Origin: Lactuca virosa
Taxonomy: Eukaryota; Streptophyta; Magnoliopsida; Asterales; Asteraceae
Assembly (NCBI GenBank): GCA_928212115.1
Contig: CAKMRJ010005523.1
Span: forward strand, 243,004,960 to 243,068,959
Direction of reading: 5' to 3'
Length of the DNA: 64,000 nt
The translations under genes were made by a program, and so were the position numbers. Every line of letters begins with the position of its first letter. Position 1 is the stretch's first letter. Shown here in pieces: positions 45,748 through 56,111 of this stretch. The notes below the pieces were generated by a model. It had not been told where the DNA came from, did no database searches, and saw only the letters and a list, made by a program, of their open reading frames with translations.

Positions 45748-46502
45748 CTATTCTTTGATTCTTAAAACATCAACATGTGACCCAGTCACATCATGTAATG
45801 AGGATCTCAAAATAGAACTTAACAGAGTTAGATAATGGGCTCTACCTGATGTAGAGTCAAACTTATTGACTTTAACATCCTTAGGTAAATTTGGCAACTT
45901 TGCAATCAACACCCCTTCCTTTGGCAAAATAAACATATGGACCCTTTGGTAATGGGACTATCTCAGACTTAGCCTTTCTCTTTACCATTTGGTCAACCGG
46001 GTTGACTATGGCCAATCCCTTTCCATTGGGAAGAGAATGTTTTTTCTGGATTTCCAGTGTCACCATTGTCACTGTCCATAAAGTTTTTTGGAAGTTGATC
46101 TTCTAATCAAATTTGCTTTACTATCGTTCCAAATCATTGCTGATTCAGCAGCACCAAGCAAATAGATATGATCATTAAGGTTCATGTCATAGTCTGTTTC
46201 ATAGTAGTCCCAAAGGAACTCACTATGTGACTTAGAAAGTGATTGAACATCCAACTTTCTCAAGACTTTGACACCCAACTCTCCCGGCTTGTCAATATGT
46301 GACTTCATCTCTAAGATGTGATCACACATAGACCTTGCTTGCCATTAGGGCTTGAGTGACCTTGAACTTGTGGGTTAGGGAGAATAATTGGAGGAGGTGG
46401 AGGAAGAGAAGTATAACTTCCATGAGCCAAACTCGGGAAGTCATATTCATTAGGAAAGCTTGGTTTGGGAAGATCATTGTTGTCTAAACCTGACATCAAC
46501 AA
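45748..46502 (-). pseudogene. gag: Copia Gag of H, internally deleted
   Basis: The minus strand starts MLMSGLDNNDLPKPSFPNEY and has a proline run SLPPPPPIILPNPQ, which looks like a Gag N-terminus. It then passes directly into the capsid C-terminal block HILEMKSHIDKPGELGV, so the central capsid is missing compared with G. The zinc knuckle region (about 45880-45960) is scrambled, and the end reads KVNKFDSTSGRA as in A. Several stops and shifts interrupt it. Confidence 0.75.
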
Positions 46503-47694
46503 TGGGAGAAATTCACGTAAAGTTGATTTAAGTCCTTAATATAACACACGCTCCAACGATACTATGATAAACATTAATATTTACCCCTCAATCGATGTGC
46601 CGGTTAACCACACACGCTCCAACGATACTATGATAAACATTAAGTTACCCTTTGCCTACCTTGTTAAGTCCAGGTTAGTGTGTCGGTTAACCACACACGC
46701 TCCACTAACAGCTTAAACAAAGTGCAAAGTGTAATTTCATGGATTAGCACCTTATTCACATTTTCCTAAGTAACTAAGATTGGGAATTTATAAGTGTTTA
46801 GTTACTTAGTATTTATCATTAATACTTTTAATGAAGGGAGAATTATAGTCCTTGTCCTACCCGTTCGGCTAACGACCCTCCACCAGTCAAGGAAGCGGTG
46901 GGTGAGAGTGGACACCCATTAAACTGCCATTTTATAGGCAGTAACCTTATACCCCCCTTATAGACCGGCTTCGTGAATGAGGCCTACTAACGGTAAGACT
47001 CACTTGCTCTTATACATATATTTATTATTAACTTATAATACTATAAAGTATAAGGGTTGAATTTTAACTTTTAAAATTCTAAGGGCTAACTTGGAATTAA
47101 AGTATTCATGGGAAAACTTTACAAATTCCAAAACTTGAGGGCAAGTTTTGAAAATATTCAAAACTAATTAATTCCATAACTTATGTGTTTAAAGTAGTTT
47201 TAATTAAAAAAAAACTCTTCAAGTTCCATAACTTGAGGACAAGTTATGGAAGACTTTAAACTAATAAAAGAATGTAACTTTTCTTTATTTTTGTAACTTA
47301 TGGAAACTAATTAAGGTCACACATTTTATCATTTAATGAAGTGACTCTTGAACCTCCATAATTTGAGGACAAGTTATGGAGTCATAAAACCATTTAATGA
47401 GGACAAGACTCTTCACTTTTGTAACCATTGCCAACTTTTTATGAGTTTTATGAAACTTAAATGTGACTTTTCATATAACTTGAGGACAAGTTACAAAAAC
47501 ACATTTTAGAATCAACTCTTAGATTAAAATGGATTGAAAACACATAATCAATTAACTTTTCTATTAATCTAATAAACTCATATGAACAAAGATAATTCAC
47601 ATCAATTTTTTTTCCAAGTAATTAGCATAACTTTTAAACTAATACAATTCGATTTTTCAGCTAATTTTGCAAGTATAACAAGAAAACAAACCTG
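46503..47694 (-). other. 5' leader of H
   Basis: Homologous to the leader of G. Hairpins with AGGACA-type loops lie at 47138-47161 (CCAAAACTTG/CAAGTTTTGG), 47223-47248 (TCCATAACTTG/CAAGTTATGGA), 47354-47381 and near 47474. The conserved CGGTGGGTGAGAGTGGACAC block lies at 46865-46990. Copies of GGTTAACCACACACGCTCC lie near 46602 and 46685. Confidence 0.7.
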
Positions 47695-47706
47695 GCTCTG
47701 ATACCA
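47695..47706 (-). promoter_or_regulatory. Primer binding site of H (tRNA-iMet)
   Basis: The complement reads TGGTATCAGAGC, one base from the LTR. Confidence 0.95.
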
Positions 47707-47707
47707 C

Positions 47708-48469
47708 TGATGGGTTTTGAGCACTCTAACACTCCTAAGTGTACATGCAACCCTAAATACCTTGGATCTATGTTTTCTCTATTATACATGCAATTATGAA
47801 CTTTCCAAGGTATTACCCTATCTAGCATACAATACTTGATACTTGGGTAATCAAATGGATAGAATACATACCTTTGTTTGATGTAGCTTGTCTCCATGAA
47901 GCTTGAGTGCCTAGTGCCCCAAGTGTGACACCTCAAATGGTTCACACAACACCAAATGCACATGGAATGACTTGAGAGAAATGGAACACTCCTTGAAATC
48001 GTCTAGCCCTCATATTCACACATTAGTGCACGATTTCTTGAGCCATGGGATTCTTTTATATGGTGGCTATTAGGGTTACACCATGTAACTCATAACTTTA
48101 CCCATTCCTTATGCTCCATGGATTTTAACCTCCATGGAGTATCCATGGGTCACCCCATGGACTTAGTCCAACATAAGGAATCTTGGATCACAAGCCCACA
48201 TATATAAGAATGAATGATTTACACAATCAACCCATATATTTAATTAGTCTCCTTTTGATCACTTAATTAATTCCAAATTAATTCTTGATCAATACTAATT
48301 AAATAACCTTATTAATATATTAGAACTTATAATATATTAACCAACCTTAAGTGTTATTTCTCTTATTATAGTCTATCCAAATGCATGATGCCATGTAACC
48401 CAAATGGACCACGTCGAGTCGGGTCAAGTCTTACCAATTATAGTTATGGACTTAGACATTAATCCAACA
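47708..48469 (-). repeat. 5' LTR of H
   Basis: 762 bp, same length as the partner LTR. The plus-strand ends are TGATGGGTTTTGAG and AATCCAACA. Confidence 0.95.
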
Positions 48470-49795
48470 TAGACTATATTTAGTTAAAGATAGTCTCACT
48501 TGGGAAAATACCTACTAATACAAGGAAAGAACACCCATAACATTTGATGCCTTGGTAGAAGGCTACGTTTAGTAGAAAGGACCATAATGCTAACCTTATG
48601 ATTCCCTAATGTATACATCAAAGGATACATATATATCAATAGATCCGACAGGTAATAGGATGTGTGCTTTCCGCTTCATTTCCTGTTCCTTGTTTGGGTG
48701 TGGGCTTGGAACAGATTCACCCAGTCTACTATCTATCCGATTCTAGATATATATGTCCAGTATACATTGAGTCATCATGAGGGTACCAGGTATGGGTCAA
48801 GTCATAGGACACAGAGTCAATGCACAGTTTTCTAGTACCGAGCATACTTTCCAAAATCAGAACTTTGAGTATGCAAAACTAGAAACTTACCAGTTAAGGG
48901 TTTAGTCCATTTTATTAAACCAGTATAACTTAAAGGACCTTAGGTGATTAACTCTATAATACTTTAGTTTATACATCACGATATATATATCATTAATACC
49001 CAATAGGTAGTTGGATGTGTGTTTCCGCCTGCCTTACTTCCTTTCCTTGTTTGGTTGTGGGCTTAGGGCAGATTCACCCAATTAACTCTCTATTCGATAT
49101 TAGATCATATAGAGCCAGTATAAACTAAGTGATTATAGGAGTAATCACTGTGGTCACCATTTTATTATAAGAAATAAGAGTTTTCCTTAAAGAATCTTTT
49201 CATTAAATATAAAGGAACCATTACAATTAACTCCATGAGTAACAAGTGAATACACCGGGATTATATACCACAATGATCAAACAAACAATGGGATGTGTGC
49301 TTTCCGCCTTAGAGCAGATGCGCTCAATCGATTTTTTGTTTACTCTGAGTTGTATATCACTTGTATCCATTTAGTACTCATAGAAAGGATTGTAGAATCA
49401 TTTTTACGTATCTTTCACCGAAGTAGAAAATATAGGATTTTCTAAGAGGAACTGGCGAACTTTTCTAAATAGAATTTACGATTTATTAATATCACTAAAA
49501 TCTTATGAACTCACCAGCTTAATTGCTGATCAACTCTTTCAATTAACTTATATTCTCAGGAGCCTATTAGACAGGTACTCGCACTGGGATCCCGAAGATG
49601 GAGCAGTATAGCTTCAAGTCTTGGTTGTTAATTGCTATTGTATTCTATGTTTTGTGAACACACACCTTGTAAACACTTTCTTTCTAATGAAATGGTTGTT
49701 TATTACTTTGATTACTATGATGCATGTCTTGTGATACTAAACATGACGTCCTCCACCCCAGAACATTTCTGCCGTTCCGGTTTTGGGGTGTGACA
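48470..49795 (+). repeat. 3' LTR of I, right block
   Basis: Matches 34040-35316. It carries hairpin copies at 48611-48769, 48965-49127 and 49235-49381 (the last loop-deleted as in the 5' LTR). The (AT)n arm of copy 1 is much shorter here. It ends GGGGTGTGACA at 49795, followed by AACCG. Confidence 0.93.
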
Positions 49796-50568
49796 AACCG
49801 AGAGCGTGAAAAACGTCCAAATTTGACTTCGTGAGAGGAAGTTATGATTTTTCGAAGTTTCAGCGTAACAATGCGGGTACAGAAATCGATATTCAAATCG
49901 GATGATTGTAAGCCGAAACATTCTAAATGAGAATTGAAGATATCGTTAATAGGATTCCAACGATATAAAGACGATCGAAAACGGATGTCGGATGAGAGAG
50001 TTATGCATTTTATATGGGCTTTAATAGTCTAAGCTTGTGTGAAATAAATAAAGTTAAAATTAGTCGGTGGAGTATAAACAAAAGTTGTAGATCTTGTCAA
50101 GGGCTTTCTGGGGATATAAATAACATCGAATACAGAGCTCATATGAAAAATTTATGCCAATTTGAAAAAATGGAAACGTGCACGACGCGTGGCGATGACA
50201 TGGCATCACGAGAGAGCGCCATGTGGAAATTCGGCCGTCCATTCCTTCAAGGGTCATGGTGAAGTGGAACTGCAAGGTTATGACATGTGGCACCACAAAA
50301 AAGCGAGATGTGGCGCGCACATCGCTGCATTATATGTATATCCTTCGTTTTCCCTTGTTTCTCCTCACAATTCCCCCCAAACTCTCGCTAACCTCCCCAA
50401 CTTTCGAGTTCACTTTTCTTCCTAACTTTTAGAATATTTTAGTATAATATTGGGAACTCTAGGGGCCCAAAAAGAAGGAGTATACAGGTCAAGATTAGGT
50501 CCGTGCATTTTTCCCGGTTTTCACTAAAACCTCTATAAGTTAAGCTACACTCTTTAGCTTTCAGTGTA
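49796..50568 (+). repeat. 3' LTR of D, middle block
   Basis: Continues D's LTR after I. From 50327 on it matches 27723 onward. It is interrupted at GTGTA (50564-50568), the target duplication of C. Confidence 0.85.
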
Positions 50569-52519
50569 TGTAACGTCCATTTCAGGTATCTCTTTCTTTT
50601 CATAATTTTAGGGCTTTAGACTGGAACTCGACGAGTTGGGGAGCTCCAACTCGTCGAGTAGAGATCATTGTGGGACGCAGGATTTAGGAGCTACTCGATG
50701 AGTTGGAAGGCCCAACTCGACGAGTAGGCACTGTAAAGGAAAACCCTAAATTTCAGGGTTTGCACCCTATCTAATCTCCTTAAAACCTTGAGGCTAGCCT
50801 TTCATCAGCCTCCAAACCCTAAGAATGTCTGTGCAAAACCCTAATCCCCATTTCCTCTCATATTGTGAGCTAGAATGACTTTTGGAGCTTAAGAAGAAGA
50901 AGATAGTGAGAATAAGGAGGAGATCCAGCAAACAAAGCCTTCACTCTTGAGCTTGACCATATTGTGGACTATTGTAAGCATTCAAGATTCGATTTTTATC
51001 TTAGAATATGTTTAGATCTTGAGTTTACTCTTCATTTCACATCCTTCTTGTTGATTGCATGCATGGGGTTCATAAAGCTTGCAACTTTAGGAATCTCCAG
51101 GGAAAATGGTCCCATGGTGGGCTAGATCTAGCTTTTGGTCAAGCATGGATGCCAAGCATGGATTTTAGGATGTATTTTCCCTTTTTAGCCATTTTGACTT
51201 CAAGACATGCATTGGACATGCATTTCCATCAAGCCTCCATCTTTGGAACGTTTTCAGGATTAAAACCTCTTCTGGAAAGGAGGGATTCCAGATCCCTAGA
51301 TTTTGGAACCTCATGGCTAAGCTTTTAAGCTTCCCAACCTTTGTTAAGGGCTTTAGAGAATTTAGAGTGGTTCAAGAGGATAAATTCGGAAACTTTATCC
51401 TTCTAGACACCTTAAGACCTTGGATTTAAGCCCTAGAATCCCTGTAATCGACGTATCATCCGAATGTGCAAACAGGGGGAAAACTCCACAAGTTGCTCTG
51501 GCAACTCGACGAGTTGGATCGGGTTTTCCTGTCTTCTGGATACTGGGTGAACTCATCGAGTTGATGAGACAACTCAGCGAGTTGACTAGGGTTTGTCCTG
51601 ACTTTCTGGACTCTGAAGGAACTCGACAAGTTGCTAGATGCACTCGACGAGTTGGCGTCAACATGGACTGTTGACTTGGACTTTGACCAGGGTTGACCAA
51701 GTTTGACTTTGAGGGTATTTATGGTATTTCGGGATTGTGACAAGTTAATCAAATGATGGTTATTGGCAGTTGAGTCGGAGCTGCGCATTGGGACTTATCT
51801 GACCCTACCTTATCAGTTCAGCATTCTTGAGAGGTGAGTTTTCTCACCATACCAAAGGGTCTAAGGCACCAAGGCTGGCCCATTTTATGATATGTGGATT
51901 GTTAATTGATTATGTGTTATGTTAGTATGACACTTGCAGGGAAGACCATGGGGGGAGCCTATGACGCTTGGATGTAAGACCATGTGGGGGAGCCCATAGC
52001 TTTTCAAGTAAAGACCATGGGAGGAGCCCATAACACTTGGATGTAAGACCATGTGGGGGAGCCCATGGCTTTCCAGCTAAAGGCCATGGGGGAGCCCATG
52101 GAACTTAGGTGTAAGACCATGTGGGGGAGCCCATGGCATCCTAGAGTAAGACCGTGGAAGGATCCCACGGCGTCCTTATATGTTTGTATGCATGGCTTAT
52201 GTGGTTTATTTAGCTTTTATAGCTTATATGATTATGTGATTATGTGGATTGTGTGGGGTATGCTCTGGGGAACTCACTAAGCATTAGCTTACAGTTTGTG
52301 GATTTGTTTCAGGTACATCTGAGCCTAGGGGCAAGGTCAAGGCCTAATGACGCCACATGCACTCTCTCTTAGGCGTTTTTATGGGACTCTCTGATGATTG
52401 GAATAATATTGTTATTGTTATGAATTTAAAAACAAATGTATTCGAGATTTTAAGGTTCATGGAAAATGTTTTTCACTATTTAAAAGTGAAAATTTTATTT
52501 TGAAATATGGATCGTTACA
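50569..52519 (+). repeat. 5' LTR of C
   Basis: 1951 bp, TGTAACGTCCATTTC to GGATCGTTACA. At least nine ACTCGACGAGT-type palindromes (50625-50730, 51500-51660), the first two paired around GGGGAGCTCC. An array of about 35-bp units with AAGACCATGTGGGGGAGCCC lies at 51938-52165. The module GGGGAACTCACTAAGC...TTTCAGGTAC is at 52267-52315. Confidence 0.93.
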
Positions 52520-52522
52520 AGT

Positions 52523-52534
52523 TGGTATCAGAGC
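52523..52534 (+). promoter_or_regulatory. Primer binding site of C (tRNA-iMet)
   Basis: TGGTATCAGAGC starts three bases after the 5' LTR. Confidence 0.95.
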
Positions 52535-53175
52535 CTTGGTTTGAGGGATTCGGACACACTCTTGGGTGTGTCAAGACTCAAACTAAGGAAATGGTAAAAA
52601 AATTGTTTTCAAAAATAAAAGTTAAAAACTTCTTAAAATGGAAAAAAGGAGAGTGCAATGTACGTGATCGGCTGAGCCAAGTAAGTAGTTCCCGAATATG
52701 TTAGCCATGTTATATTGATATTTGAGCTATGATAATCGTATGGATCTTGCTATGTGTATGCTTTTAAAATTGTATACGGTTAGGAGCTTATAGCCTTAGA
52801 ATAATTGATTTTGCCTTATTTCATGTTCCTTGTTTGTTTGTGGTCCTAGGGTAGAATCTATTATTCGAAAGTCTATTTGATCCTTTTCTGTGTCTAATTT
52901 GCATGCATAAAGGCAACCTGTTATGATTGGTCTGATTTCGAGTTTGATGTGGGTAGAGAAAATCTTAGGATAACCTAGGATTTGAGTGATGTTGTAGCTT
53001 GTGGGATATGTTTTGTTCTGGGAGGAATTAAAGTTATCAGGTAGAACCTTGGGGAAGGTACAGGTAGGTGTGGAGGTTAGTATTGGGCCCGTACTACTGA
53101 AAGCACAGGACCTGTACCCGAACTGATGTTAGATCTGGAAGCTCTAAGGAGAACCGGTGTGGGAGGATCCTCTCT
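52535..53175 (+). other. 5' leader of C
   Basis: Non-coding. It contains the conserved-loop hairpin (52749-52914) and, at about 53070-53115, GTACTACTGAAAGCACAGG shared with the leader of B. Confidence 0.65.
52749..52914 (+). other. Conserved-loop hairpin in leader of C
   Basis: Starts about 226 nt after the PBS. GAATAATTGATTTT (from about 52799) pairs with AGAATCTATTATTC at 12 of 14 positions, and the apical stem GCCTTA pairs with TAGGGT. The loop is TTTCATGTTCCTTGTTTGT plus TTGTGG. The outer arms GCTATGTGTATGC and GCATGCATAAAGGC are roughly complementary. Confidence 0.75.
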
Positions 53176-54404
53176 TTGGACGTCTTGATCATTATGGTTT
53201 ATGACACTGTAGTTCAGTATGGTGGTGACACAACATGGAGTTGGGGATCAGGATTAGGATCCGGATCTGGATCGGGCGACGGTATCGAACCCATTGATGA
53301 GAGGCTGCGCAAGTTCATAGCAGCCGAGGTTACGGGGGGGATCCTTGATGCTACCCCACTGATTTTTGGGATGGTCAAGGAGGGTATGATAGAGATCATG
53401 GAGGAGAGGCTCAGGGCATTCAGAGCCGAGATTGTTGCGGGCCAGGTCGGGGCCCGAACTACCTCGTTCCGGGAGTTCAAGGTGTGTGGGGCGCCGGAGT
53501 TTTTTGTGGTCAGGGACCCCATTGTTAGCCGACGCTAGGTGGCGGATATAGATAATGCCCAGCGCACGAGTTCTTGCCCTGATATGGCAAAGGTGGGTTT
53601 TGCTTCATGTATGGTAATAGATCGAGCCCGAGACTGGTGGGGAGAGGTGACTAGCGAGGTGGGGGCAGCTAGTGTGGCTGAGATGACATGGGTCGAGTTT
53701 GTCAGGCGATTTGATCTGGAGTTTTCACCACCTATCGAGGTCCAACGGTTAGTGAGGGAGTTTCAGGAGCTTCAGCAGACCACCGAGATTGTGGCGGAGA
53801 TCACCGCCAAGTTTCGGGAACAAGCACTATTGATCCTGCAGTATGCTGCGAATGAGGATATGAGGAGGACGAGGTATCATTCCATGCTGAGGGATGATAT
53901 CCGTGAGTTTGTGAGCTTTACAGGGTGCAAGACCCTAAACGAGATGGTGGAGAAGGCCCGTGAGCGGGAGATGGAGTTGGAGTTCCGCACCAAGCGGAAA
54001 CCCGAGCAGGCACAGACAGCAGTAGGTCAGGCTAAAAATCATAAGACCTCAGATTCTTCCAGCAGGGGCCAGTAGGGCCATGGCCGGTCTGCCAAGTGCG
54101 GTAAACCGCATAGTAGGGCTTGTCGAATAGCGGGCTTAGGATGTTATGCATGTGGCTAGCCGGGTCACTTGAGTAGGGATTGCCCCCAAGAAGGGATTGA
54201 TTTGTTTTCACTGCAACCAGACCGGCCATAAGCGGGACAACTGTTCAAGGTTGCAGGGAGGGGGAGGAGCAGTGGCGGTGCCTGAGCCCACCACACTGAG
54301 GATCACAGATGGCCGCCCTGCTAAGGCAGATGCTCCTGTGGTGAAGAGTCGCGCATTTCAGTTGACAACCAAGGAGGCTCGGGCAACGCCAGACATTATG
54401 GCTG
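53176..54404 (+). pseudogene. gag: Gypsy Gag of C
   Basis: Gag is spread over three frames. 53176-53538 has DERLRKFIAAEVTGGILDA and ends at a stop after VVRDPIVSRR. 53539-54075 continues with MVIDRARDWWGEVTSEVGA, FVRRFDLEFSPPIEVQRLVR and LRDDIREFVSFTGCKTLNEM, the retrotransposon gag capsid, to a stop. Zinc knuckles follow: a damaged CYACG*PGHLSRDC near 54145 and an intact CFHCNQTGHKRDNC at 54203. The homologous start ATG (53219, GTATGGTGG context) is out of frame here. The domain layout equals that of B. Confidence 0.85.
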
Positions 54405-54472
54405 GTATGTATTTTAACTTTCTGCTCTATATTTATTTGCATTGCTTATGTGTATATTGTGCTTATGTATAG
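54405..54472 (+). other. Candidate 68-nt intron between gag and protease of C
   Basis: GTATGTATTTTAAC to CTTATGTATAG, T-rich, at the same place as 18841-18906 in B. Unspliced, the gag frame reads through 21 mostly hydrophobic codons and stops at the TAG formed by the acceptor. Spliced, the frame is off by one base, explained by one T fewer than B directly after the acceptor. Confidence 0.45.
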
Positions 54473-54960
54473 GGACCTTTTAACCAATGGTATGTCGGTT
54501 CACGTTTTATTCGATTCGGGAGCTACCCGATCGTTTGTATCTCTTGCACTTAACAAGAAGTTTCGGGATGCACCGGGGACTTTGGATTCCCCGCTTGAGG
54601 TTGAGATTGCGGACGACCGCACCGTGAGTGATGCTAGGGTGTATCGGGAATGTTTCCTTAATGTGCTTGGGGAGAGGTTTCGTGTTGATCTAGTCCCGAT
54701 ACCGTTGCGACCGTTGAAGGTAATTGTCGAGATGGACTGGTTGGGGGCCAATGGGGCCATGATAGATTGCGAGCGCCAGTTGGTGAGGGTTCGAACCCCA
54801 AGTGGGGGAGAACTGGTTATTCATGGAGAGAGGGCCTCGCAGGGGCTAACCCTCTGTTCAGCTACGAGGGCTAGGAGATTTCTGCAGCAGGGTTGTACGG
54901 GATTTCTGGCATATATCTCGGATACGAGGGTTGAGACCCCAATGGATTTGGTCAGTGTGC
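54473..54960 (+). pseudogene. pol: Gypsy aspartic protease of C
   Basis: VHVLFDSGATRSFVSLAL contains the D-S-G-A active site (54500-54550). VIVEMDWLGANGAMIDCERQ is the second conserved block. The frame 54450-55241 is open through into RT, so this is the best preserved protease in the window. A start at 54450 is inside the candidate intron and is probably not a true initiator. Confidence 0.88.
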
Positions 54961-55377
54961 CGGTTGTACAGGAGTTTCAGGATGTCTTTCCCGAGGAGTT
55001 ACCTGGAGTGCCTCCAGAGAGGCAAGTGGAGTTTCGCATTGATTTGGTGATGGGTGCCGCTCCAATAGCCAAGCCACCATACTTGCTAGCTCCGCCCGAG
55101 ATGCAGGAGCTGTCTACACAGCTTCAGGAGCTGCTAGACCGAGGGTTTATCTGTCCGAGCAGTTCCCTGTGGGGAGCTCCGATCCTTTTCGTGAAAAGAA
55201 GGACGGGTCACACAGTATGTGTATTGATTATCGAGAGCTGAACAAACTAACAGTGAAAAACCGTTATCCGATACCGAGGATCGACGATTTGTTCGATCAG
55301 CTGCAGGGTGCGTCTTGGTTTTCCAAGATTGATCTTCGGTCGGGGTACCATCAGATGAGGATTCAGGATGAGGATAT
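54961..55377 (+). pseudogene. pol: Reverse transcriptase of C, N-terminal part
   Basis: FPEELPGVPPERQVEFRIDL, ICPSSSLWGAPILFVK, then a frameshift near 55195 into KKDGSHSMCIDYRELNKLTV and KIDLRSGYHQMRIQDED, where L is inserted. The Gypsy RT blocks are consecutive and align with B. Confidence 0.9.
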
Positions 55378-56111
55378 TGTTGGGTTTTGAGCACTATAAG
55401 ACTCCTATGGTGCACATGCAACCCTAAATGCTTTGGATCTATGTTTTCTCTAATTATACATGCATTTTCTTTTTCCAAAGCATTCTCCCTAGCTAGCATA
55501 CAATTGAAGCTATATATATAAAACAGTTTGGATGCTTACCTCTTGAGTAGGGTAGAGTTCTTTACCTTTGAAATCTTGAGCACCGCAAGTGTGATGCCTC
55601 TATTGGTTCACAAACACCAAAATGCAAGAGGAGGTTTTAGGAGAATAAGATTCTTGACTCCAAAGAGTGTGTAGCCAGTTTTAGCTTATAGGGGCACTAT
55701 TTATAATGTGGCAAACACTAGGGTTACACTTTGTAAACCCTAATGCTCCATGACTTTTCACATTGTTATGCCATGGGGTACCTCATGGATTATCTTATTG
55801 GTTTAGCCCAACCATATAGTCATGGATCATTAGCCCACATTACAAGAATCATTGATTTACATAATCAATCCCCATATATTTAATTAGTCTCTTTTGATCA
55901 CAAAATTAATTCCAAATTAGTTATTGATCAATACTAATTAAACAATATTAATATATTATACTTGTAATATATTAATAAGTCACAAATAACCTTATTCTAA
56001 AAAAGATCCTGCCTATCAATTGCGGGTGAAGGCAACCCAAAAAGGGACCATGCTACAATCGGATCAAGTACATACCAGTTATAGTTATGGGCTTAGACAC
56101 CAAATCCAACA
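55378..56111 (-). mobile_element. Solo LTR L (Copia lineage) inside RT of C
   Basis: 734 bp, plus-strand ends TGTTGGGTTTTGAG and AATCCAACA, flanked by GATAT (55373-55377, 56112-56116). It shares layout and segments with the LTRs of A, G and H in minus orientation. There is no PBS, PPT or coding sequence, so it is a solo LTR. Removing L and one GATAT restores a contiguous RT alignment. Confidence 0.93.

Larger units (their letters stand above)
41292..48469 (-). mobile_element. Element H: gag-only Copia-derived element, minus strand
   Basis: A complete 7178-bp insertion with perfect TAGAC duplications (41287-41291, 48470-48474). LTRs of 762 bp at both ends differ by about seven bases. PBS is at 47695-47706, PPT at 42054-42066. 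LTR and leader are close to those of pol-carrying G; the interior resembles A. Gag is present but internally deleted and broken, and no pol motif is visible in the 3.7 kb that follows. It is a recently inserted, non-autonomous member of the G/A family. Confidence 0.93.
31942..49795 (+). mobile_element. Element I: complete gag-only Gypsy element with 3.4-kb LTRs
   Basis: Bounded by perfect AACCG duplications (31937-31941, 49796-49800). LTRs start TGTGACAACCCG and end GGGGTGTGACA. The 5' LTR is 3375 bp; the 3' LTR is 3418 bp once H and its TSD are removed. The interior (35317-39194) has PBS, leader, gag and PPT but no protease or pol, so this is a LARD-like non-autonomous element with a coding gag remnant. 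M is inserted near the PPT and H in the 3' LTR. The 3' LTR has a 12-bp and an about 50-bp tandem duplication relative to the 5' LTR. Confidence 0.92.

Noticed and set aside
51059..51788. Frames of 75-110 codons in the C LTRs and leaders
   Set aside because: No domain; they are not conserved as reading frames between the two LTRs of C.
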